DNA of 64,000 nucleotides from NCBI GenBank assembly GCA_029532415.1, contig JAQOTA010000054.1, forward strand, positions 1,798,001 to 1,862,000. Direction: 5' to 3'. Under the pieces are notes generated by a model. The model had not been told where the DNA came from and did not search any database. It was given only the letters and a program-made list of their open reading frames with translations. Positions 1 through 11,350 of the stretch are shown piece after piece (position 1 is the stretch's first letter; the number at the start of each line of letters is the position of its first letter). The position numbers and the translations under genes were made by a program. The DNA comes from Marasmius tenuissimus. Taxonomy: Eukaryota; Basidiomycota; Agaricomycetes; Agaricales; Marasmiaceae.

Positions 1-1180
1 GCTGGATACTCGAGTAGATGAAATTCAAATAACCACCGTTGCCAGTGGCGCACAAGTTCGAAATATGCGTCTGTCCAAACGGTTAACGCAAATTCAGCCC
101 CCCCCTACCTAAGCAGACCGCCCAGGCCCCAGTCTCAAATAGCAAGCCGACGGAGCCCGGCCCAACCCATCATTGACTATATCTCCTGCGAGTTTGAATC
201 TCTGTTGCTGTCACCCTCTTTTCACTCGAAAAAAAGTAAGTCCGACCAAGGTCCTCATCGTCGATATAGTCTTGAATCTTTCAAGTCAAATCAACCGCAC
301 AATCGAATTCCTATCAAATGCACTCACTCCCCCCCCTCCTCCTTCTCGTTTTCATCCCAGTCAACCCCTCGGTTCACTGGCAGTCCTGTCGCTTGATTTT
401 TTGTTTCGGGGGAACGGAACTTGTGTTGTGTGTTGGGATCTCAACGTTCAACTCCTACTTACATCCCCCCCCCCCCCCATCCCATTCTCTCCCGTTCAAG
501 CATAGGTTTCTCATCTGAATTCTTCCAGGTTTGTAGGAAATTCGAGAGGATCGTTTGGAGTCTTGTCTGTCTTGCATGGAGTCGGATCGTAGCGAACGAA
601 ACGGGAGGGGGGGGGGGGGGGAAGCTCGGTGATTGTGCTACCGCTACTGAGGGGATCAATTCTTTCTTTCTCTCTTACTGTAACTTGGATCGGTCAACGG
701 CCCCCCCCCCCGATCTCTAGCTTGATCGACGACGACATTCGGGAATCGGACGACCATACGCGCGCGGTGAGTGCACTGTTCTTTCTCTTTTCTCGTTCGC
801 GTCAAATCACGATGGATCTCTTTTATTCAAATGATCACACCACGTTACAGATTCGATCGTCTGTCCGATGATACCTTCCAGTTTCCCGTTCACACGTCGC
901 TTGCTCACTGTTTGCTCAAAGGGAACGAACTTCTGCTATATACGTCGGAATCCGACCTCTCAAAATCCTACATCAGACCCCGGGAAAGCAAAAAATGAGG
1001 TGCGTAAAGATTAGATCCTAGACGATGTTTTCTCTCTTGATTCTTGAATACAACTCGCGTCACTGTACCTCAGAATTGATAGTTGTGTAGTTCGATGCTA
1101 ACGAGATGCAGATAGTCCCAGTCGCGGCAGTTTCAAAGGATTCAAGCACGAGTTCCATTTCTACATGCAACTCGGGCGTC
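1..1180. other. Gene-free low-complexity leader region
   Basis: I see no convincing coding sequence here. Short open frames are scattered and resemble no family. The stretch is pyrimidine-rich and carries unusually long mononucleotide runs: C x14 at 465-478, G x15 at 607-621 and C x11 at 701-711. Such runs are prone to slippage and to assembly error. Confidence 0.6.
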
Positions 1181-1186
1181 CTCTGA

Positions 1187-1382
1187 GATCTACCACTTCC
1201 TCGCTATATGAAGAAATGACCTCCCACCAACGTTTTTCACCATTGCGTACGTGCACACGAAACTTATCTTCCATTGGTGTTCTTCAACTCTGTTCTCATT
1301 CCGTTTTCTCCCCTGGCCATGAAATTCCGGAATTCTCCATGATCATTGTCTCAATCTCGGATACGCATACCCTTCTACCTTC
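1187..1382 (+). repeat. Direct duplicate of 3590-3763 (3' flank of the membrane-protein gene)
   Basis: The stretch starting around the shared words CTCGCTAT and GAAGAAATGAC and ending at ATACGCATACCCTTCTACCT recurs at 3590-3763 with small indels. The second copy directly follows the stop codon of the proline-rich membrane protein, so this is a duplicated 3' flank. It marks the left end of a tandem duplication of about 2.1-2.4 kb that also copied the NACHT promoter and first exons. Confidence 0.8.
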
Positions 1383-2357
1383 TACCTGGCTCGATCCGAG
1401 ACGGGCGCATATATAACCTCAGAGTTTCCTTCTCCCCATGACCGACATGGACGACTCCGAGCCGCTAATCACTATCATCTCTGCCAGCCAACACCTCTTT
1501 CCCCCCCCCCGACCCATCACGTTGACCCTAGAAAGTCAGACTCGTAGAGTCTTTCGCGCCCGTCAAGCTTTGGATATGAACTCCGTAACATTGCAAGTTT
1601 GCGTACTATCTCGGCTATTTCATTATTGTGTAGATTGATTTTCTTTTCGGGTTGGTGAACTGGGTAATGAGCCTCTGAGTCTGGGTTCTGGATTTGTGTA
1701 TGTCAATCGATCGCTCTAATGTGAGTAGCGAAGCTATGATGTGGCTACAACTTCAATATCGCAGAGTTTTGCTGGAGCCTGGGTACTACCGCTGCGGCTA
1801 ACAAGGGGCCGACGGTCCGGGACACGCGCACCGTTGTTGAGCGCTAGCAGTGAGCACGGGTCTTACTCTCCCACAACCACCACCACCTTTCAAGACTGAA
1901 GTGCTCTCTGCAACTTCCAGTCAAATTTCACGAACGAGGCAGCAAGACAAATTTCGATACAACGCGATCGTTTACTCGCAATTCAAGCTCAAGGTTCGTC
2001 TGTAAAATCTAGATACGTGCGCGGGTTCCGAATCCGATGGGTGACTTCTCCTGAACAACGCTCTGGGCAGATCACCGAGATAAGTAATCTGAATTTTCTG
2101 CTTCTCCGGAAGATGGAGCGATTATAGCAACTCATTGGCGCTTCATGCAAACCCTCACTTGAGCCGCAGGAAAACCTTATCTTGTTCACGATTAGAATGT
2201 TCCATATTGACATGTCACACAGGCCAGCAGTGTTGCTTTAGGGTTCAGGATCCTGCGCCTTTCTGACTGGGTACCACCACCCTTCACCCTCCCTGTCAAT
2301 CTTCAGGTTACTTCTACCGCTCTGTATTCCCTTTCATCTGGTGGACCTTCAATAACC
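1383..2357. other. Intergenic DNA with copied NACHT promoter
   Basis: No gene is visible. The last ~140 bases before 2358 match the 5' flank of the intact NACHT gene (4390-4486), including the words CTTCAGGTTACTTCT and AACCTCACTTG. The promoter was therefore copied together with the first exons. A C x10 run lies at 1501-1510. Confidence 0.6.
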
Positions 2358-2817
2358 ATGGCAGACAACCATCGTCGCAATGGCTTCAGCCCACAGAAGC
2401 TGAACATCAACGAGGGACGAGACCAGAATATTGCAAGCCAACTTGAAGTCGTCAACGTCAGCGGTGACTATGTGAGACAATACAACCCGTTGAGCCGTAA
2501 CCGTGAGCTGTCGTCTTTTCTGTCTTTATTATCCAGTATTTACACTGCTTGGTTGGGTAGCGCACAAAACGCTTTGGGATGCAGTCGCAGGCGTTGAGGC
2601 TACACACACCGCGGAGCAGCAGTACGAACGAGGGGAGTGTCTTGAAGGCACTCGAGTGGAGCTTCGCGGGATGATTGGCGAGTGGGGGCGGGCTCGAGAG
2701 CAAGGGAGCCCTCTTTGCTGGCTCGCTGGAACTGTGGGCATCGGAAAAACCGCCATTGCTATGTCCGCCGCCCGTTGGAAAGTCGTCGTCGCCTCCGCAT
2801 GTAATAGCTGCGCCTAA
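2358..2817 (+). pseudogene. Truncated NACHT gene copy ending just after Walker A
   Basis: Exons 2358-2502 and 2561-2817 give a 133-residue protein. It is close to the N-terminus of the intact NACHT gene at 4487, with the same ATG, same 145-base first exon, same intron phase and same splice-site context. The P-loop GTVGIGKT is present. At about 2772 the similarity stops abruptly and the frame runs into unrelated DNA with a stop at 2817. All downstream NACHT parts (Walker B, sensor region, C-terminal module) are missing. The DNA to the right belongs to a proline-rich membrane protein in another frame. A short P-loop protein could still be made because the promoter was copied too, but no such function is known for the family. 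I judge it a duplication fragment. Confidence 0.75.
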
Positions 2818-3590
2818 ACCAGGATATGTGGCTCCCATAGCTGCGTTCAGTCTTCCCCCTTCCCTGACAAAGTCGATTCAGCCTCCTCCTTCGCCGGAAA
2901 AAGTACCGCCCACTTTTACAAATCCTTTCGACAATCAACCGCCTCGTCAACCTCAACCCACTAATCCATTCGTTGCTCCACGTCCGAATCCATTCGAGCC
3001 TCCAAGACAGCAGCAGCAGCAGAACCCATTCGAGTCGTCTCCAAGGCAAAATCCCTTCGATCCTCCACGCCAACACACCCCACCCCTTACAACCTCCCAT
3101 CACTCCCATCACCCCTGTCTTCCTCCGACCAGCAAAGGAGAGGGACGTCCAATTCGTCGATCAGGAACCTATCATGCGTGCCTCCAAAGAAGACACCCTC
3201 CCCTCCCGAGGTCAAAAAGGGGATCACTTCTGGCGCCGTTTCAGTATGGTCGCCCACGAAGAGAAGGGAGGCAAAAAGACGAACAGCGATTGGTTATCCA
3301 AGACCCAGACGGGAGCGAATAGGATGTCGAGGTGGGTTTGGTTGGTCGGCGTCTGTTTTATTCTCGTCGTGGGTGGTGCGATTGGGCTTGGGTGGTGGGT
3401 TTCGCATAATGATACGGAGGCTACGCAGCCGGGGGTGTTGGGTGGGTCGGCTGGGGAGACCGCTGGGCCGGTGACGACGTCGAGGAGTATTGGCGCGTCG
3501 AGGTCGGAAGGGGTGGTGCAGCCGACGCATAAGGTTGCGAGGAGGGTTGTATATGTTGATGCGAGGGCTACTGGTGTGCCTTTGCTCTAG
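2772..3590 (+). pseudogene. Proline-rich single-pass membrane protein, 5' truncated and frameshifted
   Basis: I recognise this as an agaricomycete-type hypothetical membrane protein but know of no function. From about 2790 frame 2 encodes a proline-rich segment with repeated NPFxxP units (NPFDN, NPFVAP, NPFEPP, NPFESS, NPFDPP). Near 3075-3085, in a C-rich tract, the reading must move to frame 3. That frame continues with PVFLRPAKERD, the conserved FWRRFSMVAHEE block, a juxtamembrane basic stretch, one strongly hydrophobic helix (WVWLVGVCFILVVGGAIGL) and a short C-terminal tail ending at 3590. The N-terminus is lost because the left side is NACHT DNA. The frameshift may be a real mutation or an error in the C tract. 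The lumenal/cytosolic orientation is not determinable here. Confidence 0.6.
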
Positions 3591-3763
3591 ATCTTACCGC
3601 TTCCCCCCCTCGCTATGAAGAAATGACCACTACCATTTCGTTGAACCTTATCTTCCATGGCGTTTCTTCAATCTCGTTCCAATTCTCGCCCCTGGCCATG
3701 GAATTCTGGAATTCTCCATGATCATTGTCTTGATCTCGGATACGCATACCCTTCTACCTTCCG
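3590..3763 (+). repeat. Second copy of the 1187-1382 repeat
   Basis: It follows the membrane-protein stop codon directly and matches 1187-1382. The two copies fix the direction of the tandem duplication: membrane-protein 3' flank, then NACHT promoter, then NACHT gene. Confidence 0.8.
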
Positions 3764-4389
3764 ACCGACCCCGTTTACCTCTACCCCTACATCCACCCCT
3801 TCCCCACCCCCATTGTTCGACTTTTAGTTACTTTGAGGCTCGAGCGCTGCATCACCTCGTTTCTTATGTTTTCTTTCTTGGATCTGCGTTCGAGGTTCTC
3901 TTTTCTTGTGGATTTCTATTTCTCATCAATGTACTTTTATGCATCTTTTTGAATCTTGATTGTCTTTTTAAGCCTAAAGGAACGAGCCGCGCGAGTGAGA
4001 GGTTTATTCAGGGGAGATGGCTAGAGGCGGTTGTCCTCCTATAACACATACACGTACACACACTCGAGTTCGAGGAAGATGGTTTGTACTCGCCAGAGGG
4101 CTACTTCACGACTCTATGCGACCATCCTTCCCGCGAAATCGCGGTTACCGGAGAAAGAAAAGAACGAGTTCACGATCGAGTTGAAGTGTATTTCTCGAGC
4201 TGGGTGCTTCGTCCAATCTCGTTCTAGATTTATTGGTTCTCCTGACAGACTCTATCAGATCGCTGAACGGAGTAATCTCATTTTCTCCCAGTTGCAAGGA
4301 GGGATTACAGCATATTGAGGTCTCGTGCAAACCTCACTTGACAGGATACTCACTGACATGTGCGTGCCAGTAGTATCTAATTAAAACCA

Positions 4390-4486
4390 CCATCAACGGT
4401 CACCCTCCCTATCAACCTTCAGGTTACTTCTGCCATCCTGTACTATTCCTACCTTCGACATCTGGTACGCCTTTGCAACTCCAGCC
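4390..4486 (+). promoter_or_regulatory. Proximal promoter/5' leader of the NACHT gene
   Basis: These ~100 bases are conserved with the leader of the truncated copy (2260-2357) while more distant DNA has diverged. No clear TATA box is seen. DNA at 3764-4389 shows no gene. Confidence 0.4.
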
Positions 4487-7403
4487 ATGGCAGACAACTA
4501 TCATCACAATAGGTTTGGCCCGCAGAAGCTGAACATTAACGACGGACGAGACCAGAACATTGCAAGCCAACTTGAAGTCGTCAACGTCAGCGGTGACTAC
4601 GTGCGGAATTACAATCCGTTGCTTCGTAATCGTGAGCCGCCGTTTTCCTATCTTTACTGTCCAGCATTCACACTGATCGATTGATTGGGTAGCGCATAAA
4701 ACACTTTGGGATGCAGTCGCAGGCGTTGGGGCTACACACACCGCCGAGCAGCAGTACGAACGAGGGGAGTGTCTCGAAGGCACTCGAGTGGAGCTTCGCG
4801 AGATGATTGGCGAATGGGGCCGGGCCAGAGAGCAAGGAAGCCCTCTTTTCTGGCTCACTGGAACTGCGGGCGTCGGGAAAACCGCCATTGCTATGTCCGC
4901 GGCCAAAGCTTGCGAAGAGGAAGGCCTCCTGGTCTCTTCCTTCTTCTTCTTTCGGTCTGATCCGAAGCGAAACAACCCCAGTGCCCTGTGGCTTTCAGTA
5001 GCGCACGGTCTAGTCTCAACGATGCCGATCGTACGGCCCCTCATTGAGCATAGGATCTCGGAGGATCCCAAGATCTTGGAAGCGAGGCTGGAAGAGCAGT
5101 TCCGAGAGCTCATCCTCAACCCCTTTCTCCTCCCCGCCTTCCAGTCGAGTTGGCAAAGACGCCTGCGCGGTTTCTTCCTGCAGGCTCTGTGTTTGATTCT
5201 CTCGAGTGTCATGCTGTTGGACGTACTGTGGGGTTTCTGGGTCGCCCTTTCGCCCGCGAAACCAGTCCAAGTACCGGACATCGTCATCATAGACGGACTC
5301 GACGAGTGCGGTGGTGAGGCGGCGCAGTTGCGGATTCTCAACATCATCCAAAACGCGGTTCAACGAGCCCCCCTCTTCCCGCTGCGCTTTCTCATCTGCA
5401 GTCGTCCAGAGGCATGGATTCGGGAGGCATTTGCTGTTGGACCTTTGCGTGAGGTCTCGAAGGTTATCCTATTGGATGACCAATTCAGACCAGTGGAAGA
5501 CATTGCAAAGTATTACCGCCACCAGTTCCAGGAGATTGTCAACGATCCCAAGTACGAACACGTGCGGTTCCCCAGTCCGTGGCCTTCCCAGAAGGATTTC
5601 GAGATTTTAGTCGACAAGTCCTGCCGCCAATTTGTATACGTGACAACCGTTGTCAGATTCGTAAAACTCGCGGATAATCACCCCATCAATCAGCTTTCCC
5701 TCATTCTTGAAAGTTCTCCAGATTATCAATCCGGAACATTACCTTTTCACGAGCTCGACATGCTATACGATACTATACTGAAAGCCAGTGTCGCACCTGA
5801 AAGGGTTCACGCCATCCTCATAGCCATCCTCGTCCTTACAACTGATCGCCTAGCAGGTCAATTCGAAACGAGAACTATACTAGCGAGGCCTCTATTACCA
5901 ACTCCAGCACATATTGAGTTGTTGCTGGGACTGTCCACAGGACAGGTAGCTTTGACATTACGAGGGATGCACGCCGTGTTGCATATCGGTGGCTGGGCGG
6001 ACGTTATTCGCGTACACCACACCTCCTTTGCGGATTATCTGGTTGACCCGAGTCGGTCGCAAGAGTTCTACATCGACCCGTCTGCCCAGAAACATTTCAT
6101 CGCGCAACAGTGGCTCGAGCAGCTGACGACTAGCAAGATGTGTGCTTATAGGTACGCACTACGAATCGATCCATGCTTTTGATTGTTAGATTCTATCAAA
6201 TCACGAACCTATTCTTACATTTTCCACAACCCATATCACAGCTTTGATCAACTTTGCGGCAGTGAAACCACGTCTTTCTTCACGGCGTGGTTGCTGTGCC
6301 TCGAAAGGTGGTTTCACATACCAACTCGAGATTTATTGGAACGTCTACAACATGTCGACCTTGCCTCTACTTTCCTATCCAGACATCTCTCTGGTGACAT
6401 GATTTACGAGCCAAAACGCAAAATTCTCCCCTGGTCCAATATCATCCATGTATGTCAAAGATGGCTGCAGGAATATGTGAGTTACAGTGTCCTTTCTTCT
6501 GCGATGTCCTGATAGATTCGTGGTTGCCAGGGCGACGGAGAGATTGACAGAGATGTGGTCCAGCACTCGGTGGCTGACGACACAGCGGAAGCTAAGCGGA
6601 TGGCCAATGGTAATCGTGACAATGATTCGGAGGGCAGGGCCATTGTGGAGGGCCTTTTGGCCAAGTTTTCCCGGTGTTCAACAGGCTCCTTCCATCTCGA
6701 CCTTTCACCGGGTGTGGATAATGATGATGATATCGTGCGTTGGGTTGTCCGCTGGACTACAGGGTGTTCATCGGAACCCTTGAACCGCACGAAATCGGAA
6801 AGGCTTTGTCAGGGGAAAATGCCACTTCGCCTCACGGACTGCTCCTGCGATCTTCAGTCAGAGGACCCGAAGCACGTTGCGTATCAAGACGCCTGCATAC
6901 AACTCCTCAAGCATTTCATCTCGGAATTCCAGGCGCTTCTCTATGATATACCTGACGAACCCTGCGATCACGCACGGACCACCGATAATTCGGGAACTAT
7001 CTTGGTGAACATCGTATATTCGTCGCTTTTGCAACACTGTCGTCTCGACGCAGAGCTTTTGTCGCTCTGCCATACCTTTTTTGAATTCATACGAAGGTCC
7101 TCAGCTCTAGACCATATTTGGGAGATTGCTAAAGGCTTGAATTATGACGGAGTAGTGGAAAAGCTACTCGAGTGGATTGAAGTAAGTACAAGTCGTTTCG
7201 CCTGCTCGTTATCCTTATCATCATATATGATGTTAGCAAAGAACTGATAGCTTTTCTCCGTACAGACTTGTCCAGTAGACCTTGCTGAAGAAGGTAAAGC
7301 TCTGAAGGCACAATTGCTGGCACCCTTGCCTTGGGTCCAAGAGAATTTGAAAGATGGCGAAAATCGAGATGACGGTCACGAAGAAAGTTCGGATGAGGAA
7401 TGA
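4487..7403 (+). CDS. NACHT-domain STAND protein (fungal NLR-like), 875 aa
   Basis: Five exons fit: 4487-4631, 4693-6151, 6242-6476, 6531-7181 and 7266-7403. They join in frame to an 875-residue protein. Motifs seen: a G/N-rich N-terminus with VVNVSGDY; Walker A GTAGVGKT at about residues 105-112; the family block FFRSDPKRNNPSAL; Walker B DIVIIDGLDEC near 244-254; and the sensor-like RFLICSRPEAW. After the NACHT comes the family module with LLGLSTG, VHHTSFADYL and QQWLEQL. A hydrophobic stretch of about 30 residues (from about 208) sits between Walker A and B and is absent from the paralogue at 51385. Intron 3 (6152-6241, 90 bases) contains an in-frame stop and must be removed. Known STAND proteins are nucleotide-switched signalling ATPases, in fungi often linked to non-self recognition; the role here is inference. 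No ankyrin, WD or TPR repeats are visible. Confidence 0.85.
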
Positions 7404-10400
7404 ATATATAGATACATTACCACGTATTGCCAGTAGTACCTACTCTTCTCAAGCAGCACATTGCCTAGAGGAGGATTTCCTGCCATATGATGCGGTATTT
7501 GCATCACCACGGGTCGCAGGTCCACAGGGAGATCCAACGCACACTGCAGTCTCCCGTCGTAGGCTGCAGACTCAGGCACCGGACGGATCAAACGGAACCT
7601 TAGTCCGTCACAATGTGCGGTGGCTGTACCGGCCAACCCTTTTGAACATTGACCGCGAGGGTGAGGTCAGGCCTGAGGCAGCCCTCTCGTTAAAACTTAA
7701 CTGTAACTCTCCTCATCGATCTCCCACGCCTTCGTCGCCTGATACTACTCGCCTACCTCCGGGACCAAAGTGTTGCTTTGGCTACAGGCAGCCCTTTTCA
7801 ACGTTCATTCTGATTCGTAGCGGGAAACAAGAATCACAATTCCATCTATCATCTTCTTTCGCCCTGATCGACGACGCGAATGTTTTCGACGGAGGTGAGT
7901 CTAGGTGAGTCAAACCAATGCAAATTGGGCTTATCATTGTATATAGATCGTTTCTTCGGGTCGAATCATGGTCACAACGGATTTCAAGTTTGGTCAATCG
8001 ACACGTTTCACGGGATCGAGATTAGAGCCTGGCGCTATCGTCACTTGTGCTTTTGGTTGATTTACAGACGCTCGAGATTCCGGACAACCCCAGTGTTTCC
8101 TCTAGAATCCTCCCACAGCCATGCTAGAACGAACTTGGGACAGCTGGTTACTCGTGGAAGACAGAGCTTGAAGTCTGGTTCTGCCTCTCCCCCCGGTCTT
8201 CTGAAGGGGTTTCTCATTTTGTGGGGGAATTGGGACCCGCACAAGTCAATTTTGTCCAAACTGGCTTTCAATGTTCGACACTAAAGGTTCTGGGACCTGC
8301 TGGTACTACTCGGGCCATCACAAAGTAAAAACTCACTCTCGAGTCTCGTAGACTCAGCTCCTCGGGTCTGGTTATTTATTCATTTTGTTCAGATTAGAAG
8401 GTTGGAGGTAACTGATGGAGACCTAGACTCCGGAGACACCGATACGGCTGGGACATCACTTGGCAATGGTGAAGACTGTTTCAACTGGCCCCTTGATTGA
8501 TCAAAGCCATGCGGGTGAGTCTATTTCTCGGTTCGGCGCTCACGAAGCGTCAGGAACAAAGATCGACCTGCATGGAATGGGCGCTGTCGTCGCGCATCAC
8601 CGCCCATTGTCACTATTCTCAGCTAAGGCTCCATGAATGATAAACCTCTCAGATTCAGAGACCTCACGCGTCGATATCACTGCCAGGGACTCTGATCTCT
8701 GCAGATTCATTTTCCAAAATGTGTCGTCAGTCTTGGGCTCACGGATACGCCGGAGCTAGGCATGCAACTTGAGCAAATACTATCTCAATGATCCCGCTCG
8801 ACTCATTTCGACTCATCAGCTACTCGCCTACGAAGAGAACACTCCGTTCCGCCTAGTCCGAAACTCAGGTTCGCCACACTCTGGACGGGGACGGTAAAAA
8901 GGAACAACCAGAAACCAGATCCCGTCGAAATCCAGCTTTGCTGACTTCCATGCGTGGCGTCAACGAGTTTGGACCTTCGATCCCTTCACACACACCCGCA
9001 AGCCATACCACACGCGTGAGGCGTGGACGAGCACGTATGTATCCCTTTTCCCCTGTTTTCCCTGATCGCAACAATGACAAGTGCGTCGCTAATCGCCGCC
9101 CACTGCTATTTTCATCCAGGTGCTCCACGGATTCACGAATAAACTATCTTTGCCAGGCGTACAGGCGAGTTCTGATGTCTCCGAATACCAAATGTGTAAA
9201 AGTGAGTTGAAACGACTCTGAAAGAGTGAATATTTATAGGGCCATGTACCCGGAAAGCAATCCGGCTCGGCTCGACAAACATTCGATTCACCGTCAACTC
9301 GCGGTGAAACGGGAACAGATCCCGTCCTATCCAAACTCCAGCCTCTCGACTTCCTTACGTGGCGTCGTGTTCAGACCTTTCTCACCCTTGATGCCCACTG
9401 GGCCTGTCTAGCAGCGTGTACTAATACGTGTACGCGTGGGGCGTACGAGCTTTTGTCAAGTACGTATCTCCTTCGACTCGTGTTCATGCTGGGAGGGCAG
9501 TGTTTTCGTTTTTCCTTGATCTAGGCTAGGCCACTGGGGGTTGAACGTTAAACGATCGAAGGATTTTGGGTTTGGGATCCAACGAAGCCTTGCCAATTTG
9601 GTTTTAATATTTGGGGCCAGTTGGCAGGCAGAAGTTCATCGATTCTTCATTTTGGAGAAGCCTTGAGGCTGACTGGCGATGAACGTGGAAGGGTCCGGAC
9701 TCCCTTTGCATGGTGGCAGAGACGGACCGCGGCACACCCATCATATGTTGCGCTTGGACCGGCTATGTCAGAAGTTCAAGCAGGACTCGTGAGTCGTACT
9801 AGCTCCTGCGACCTTCGTCGCGGCTCGCAATTGGACCTTTTCTGGGCGCCCCCGAGTCTTGGAAGGCGGTCCTGAGGCTTGTAAATAATGTAGGATACCC
9901 AAATCAACCTCGACTCCCTAAGACTGCAAAACGTCGGGATTTGATCCCGTTTTAATCTCTACTAAGGTTCCAGGTTTTTCCGAAATTACTTGCGGAATCG
10001 GAAAATCGAACTAGCAGCACGATCCATTCTCCTGATTCTGACATTCAGTCACTCCCGCGAGGCTTTCTTGCTGGTCGCTAAAACGATTTTGACATTTTCT
10101 CTATTATAAAGCAGCTTGTAGACTTCATACCTCCGCCACAAATTACAAGTTACATACCTCTTGGGTCCTGAAGCGAAGGCTCTCAATTGGTGAGAGTTCA
10201 TTCAACTCCTCCCCGCACGCTTGCAGAGTGCAATGGTCGACGTCGGCCTCAATATAAGCGTTGAGTGTCAAGGGGGCGGACCTGGACGGACTCGGTTCGT
10301 CATCTGCCAATCCTTCGTTTATCACAATCAATGTCCAATCCCGTTCTAGGGAAAGGAATACATACTGCCGACGGTGAGCCGTGGAACTATGATTAGCCAC

Positions 10401-11263
10401 TGGAAAACAAAACTCCCACCTTCTGACCTCAGACCTTGGGAACAAGAAGTTGGAACTTACCTCTGGAGGAAGGTCCAAGCGGGGTTTCGAAGATGCTCAA
10501 TGGATGGATGGAATACGACAAGAGAATTCGAAGAGACTCGGACGAGCGCGAGGTTCGAGCGGTGAGAGACATATGATTTATCGGATCGGTGTCAAGCTTG
10601 GGATTGGTTGAAGATGTGTACGGAGTCTCATGTAGCATAAAGGAATGCTTGGGCGATGCAGGGTCACACAGTACATGACACATACCTGGTGGCAGGGACG
10701 ACTTTGACGAGGGACGCAGTTCCAAGTGGCAATGAAAAGGGACGTAGATAGTACCACGGTCGACGTCGCTAAGCTGGTCCGGGGGCCGCAGTACTTGTCA
10801 GAAGACATATATCGAATTGTTTGAACATATATTGAATGCAACCCTTGATACTTGTGTAATCTATCGCGTCCAATCTGACCATGGAAGGAAAGTAATAATG
10901 ATTGCAGCTTGCGGGGCTCCCGGCTTGTCAATGTTTCCAGAAGGAGACGGACCCGTTACGAGAGGCAGATCGCGTCAGCAAAACAGGAGTTGATCGACGG
11001 CCTGAGTCCTTGCCAGATCTTGCCAGATTCTGCCACTACGGGCACTGGTTTTGAGTCTATACAAAGGATATATCATTGCTCGATGAGCAATGGTTTGATT
11101 ACTTGGATCATCTCGGAGGAGATCTTCGCAAACAGAGCTAAAGATCCGCTTACCGTAGCCAGTGGGAAAAGTCAGTTTTGAATTTCGTCGGCGTTAGCAG
11201 GGCCCTGACAGTGACAGTGAGGCGAGCACAGGGGTCAACCAAGATGCACTCGACCCGCTCAAC
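7404..11263. other. Long gene-poor stretch with diverged repeats
   Basis: No gene can be supported in 3.9 kb. The region contains diverged relatives of DNA flanking the F-box units. A ~120-base pattern at about 8890-9060 recurs at about 9310-9480, with shared words such as GACTTCC..CGTGGCGTC and ACGCGTG..GCGT. About 10080-11263 is a diverged match to the upstream regions of the other two F-box genes (16450-17600 and 22260-23330). A block at 7605-7680 with GTGGCTGTACCGG recurs at 13970-14040. Confidence 0.5.
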
Positions 11264-11270
11264 TATATAA
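11264..11270 (+). promoter_or_regulatory. TATA box of F-box gene 1
   Basis: TATATAA lies 81 bases upstream of the ATG. The same element precedes the other two F-box genes at matching distance, followed by a conserved C/T-rich stretch containing TGTTCGCA. Confidence 0.65.
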
Positions 11271-11350
11271 ACCTCCAAGCGAATGAAAGCCCTCCCTGTT
11301 CGCATTCTGCTCTTCCGTCAGCCTAGCTTCGCACTGTCCCTCGGCATCCG

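Noticed and set aside
465..711. Long C and G runs as a possible telomeric or structured element
   Set aside because: They are isolated homopolymers without a repeating telomere unit or G-run spacing for a quadruplex array.
5140..5270. Hydrophobic insert of the NACHT gene as an unspliced intron
   Set aside because: No GT..AG pair with sensible length keeps the frame while removing it. Kept as coding, but flagged.
7354..7908. 184-residue plus-strand ORF after the NACHT gene
   Set aside because: Starts inside the last NACHT exon in another frame and shows no conserved motif.
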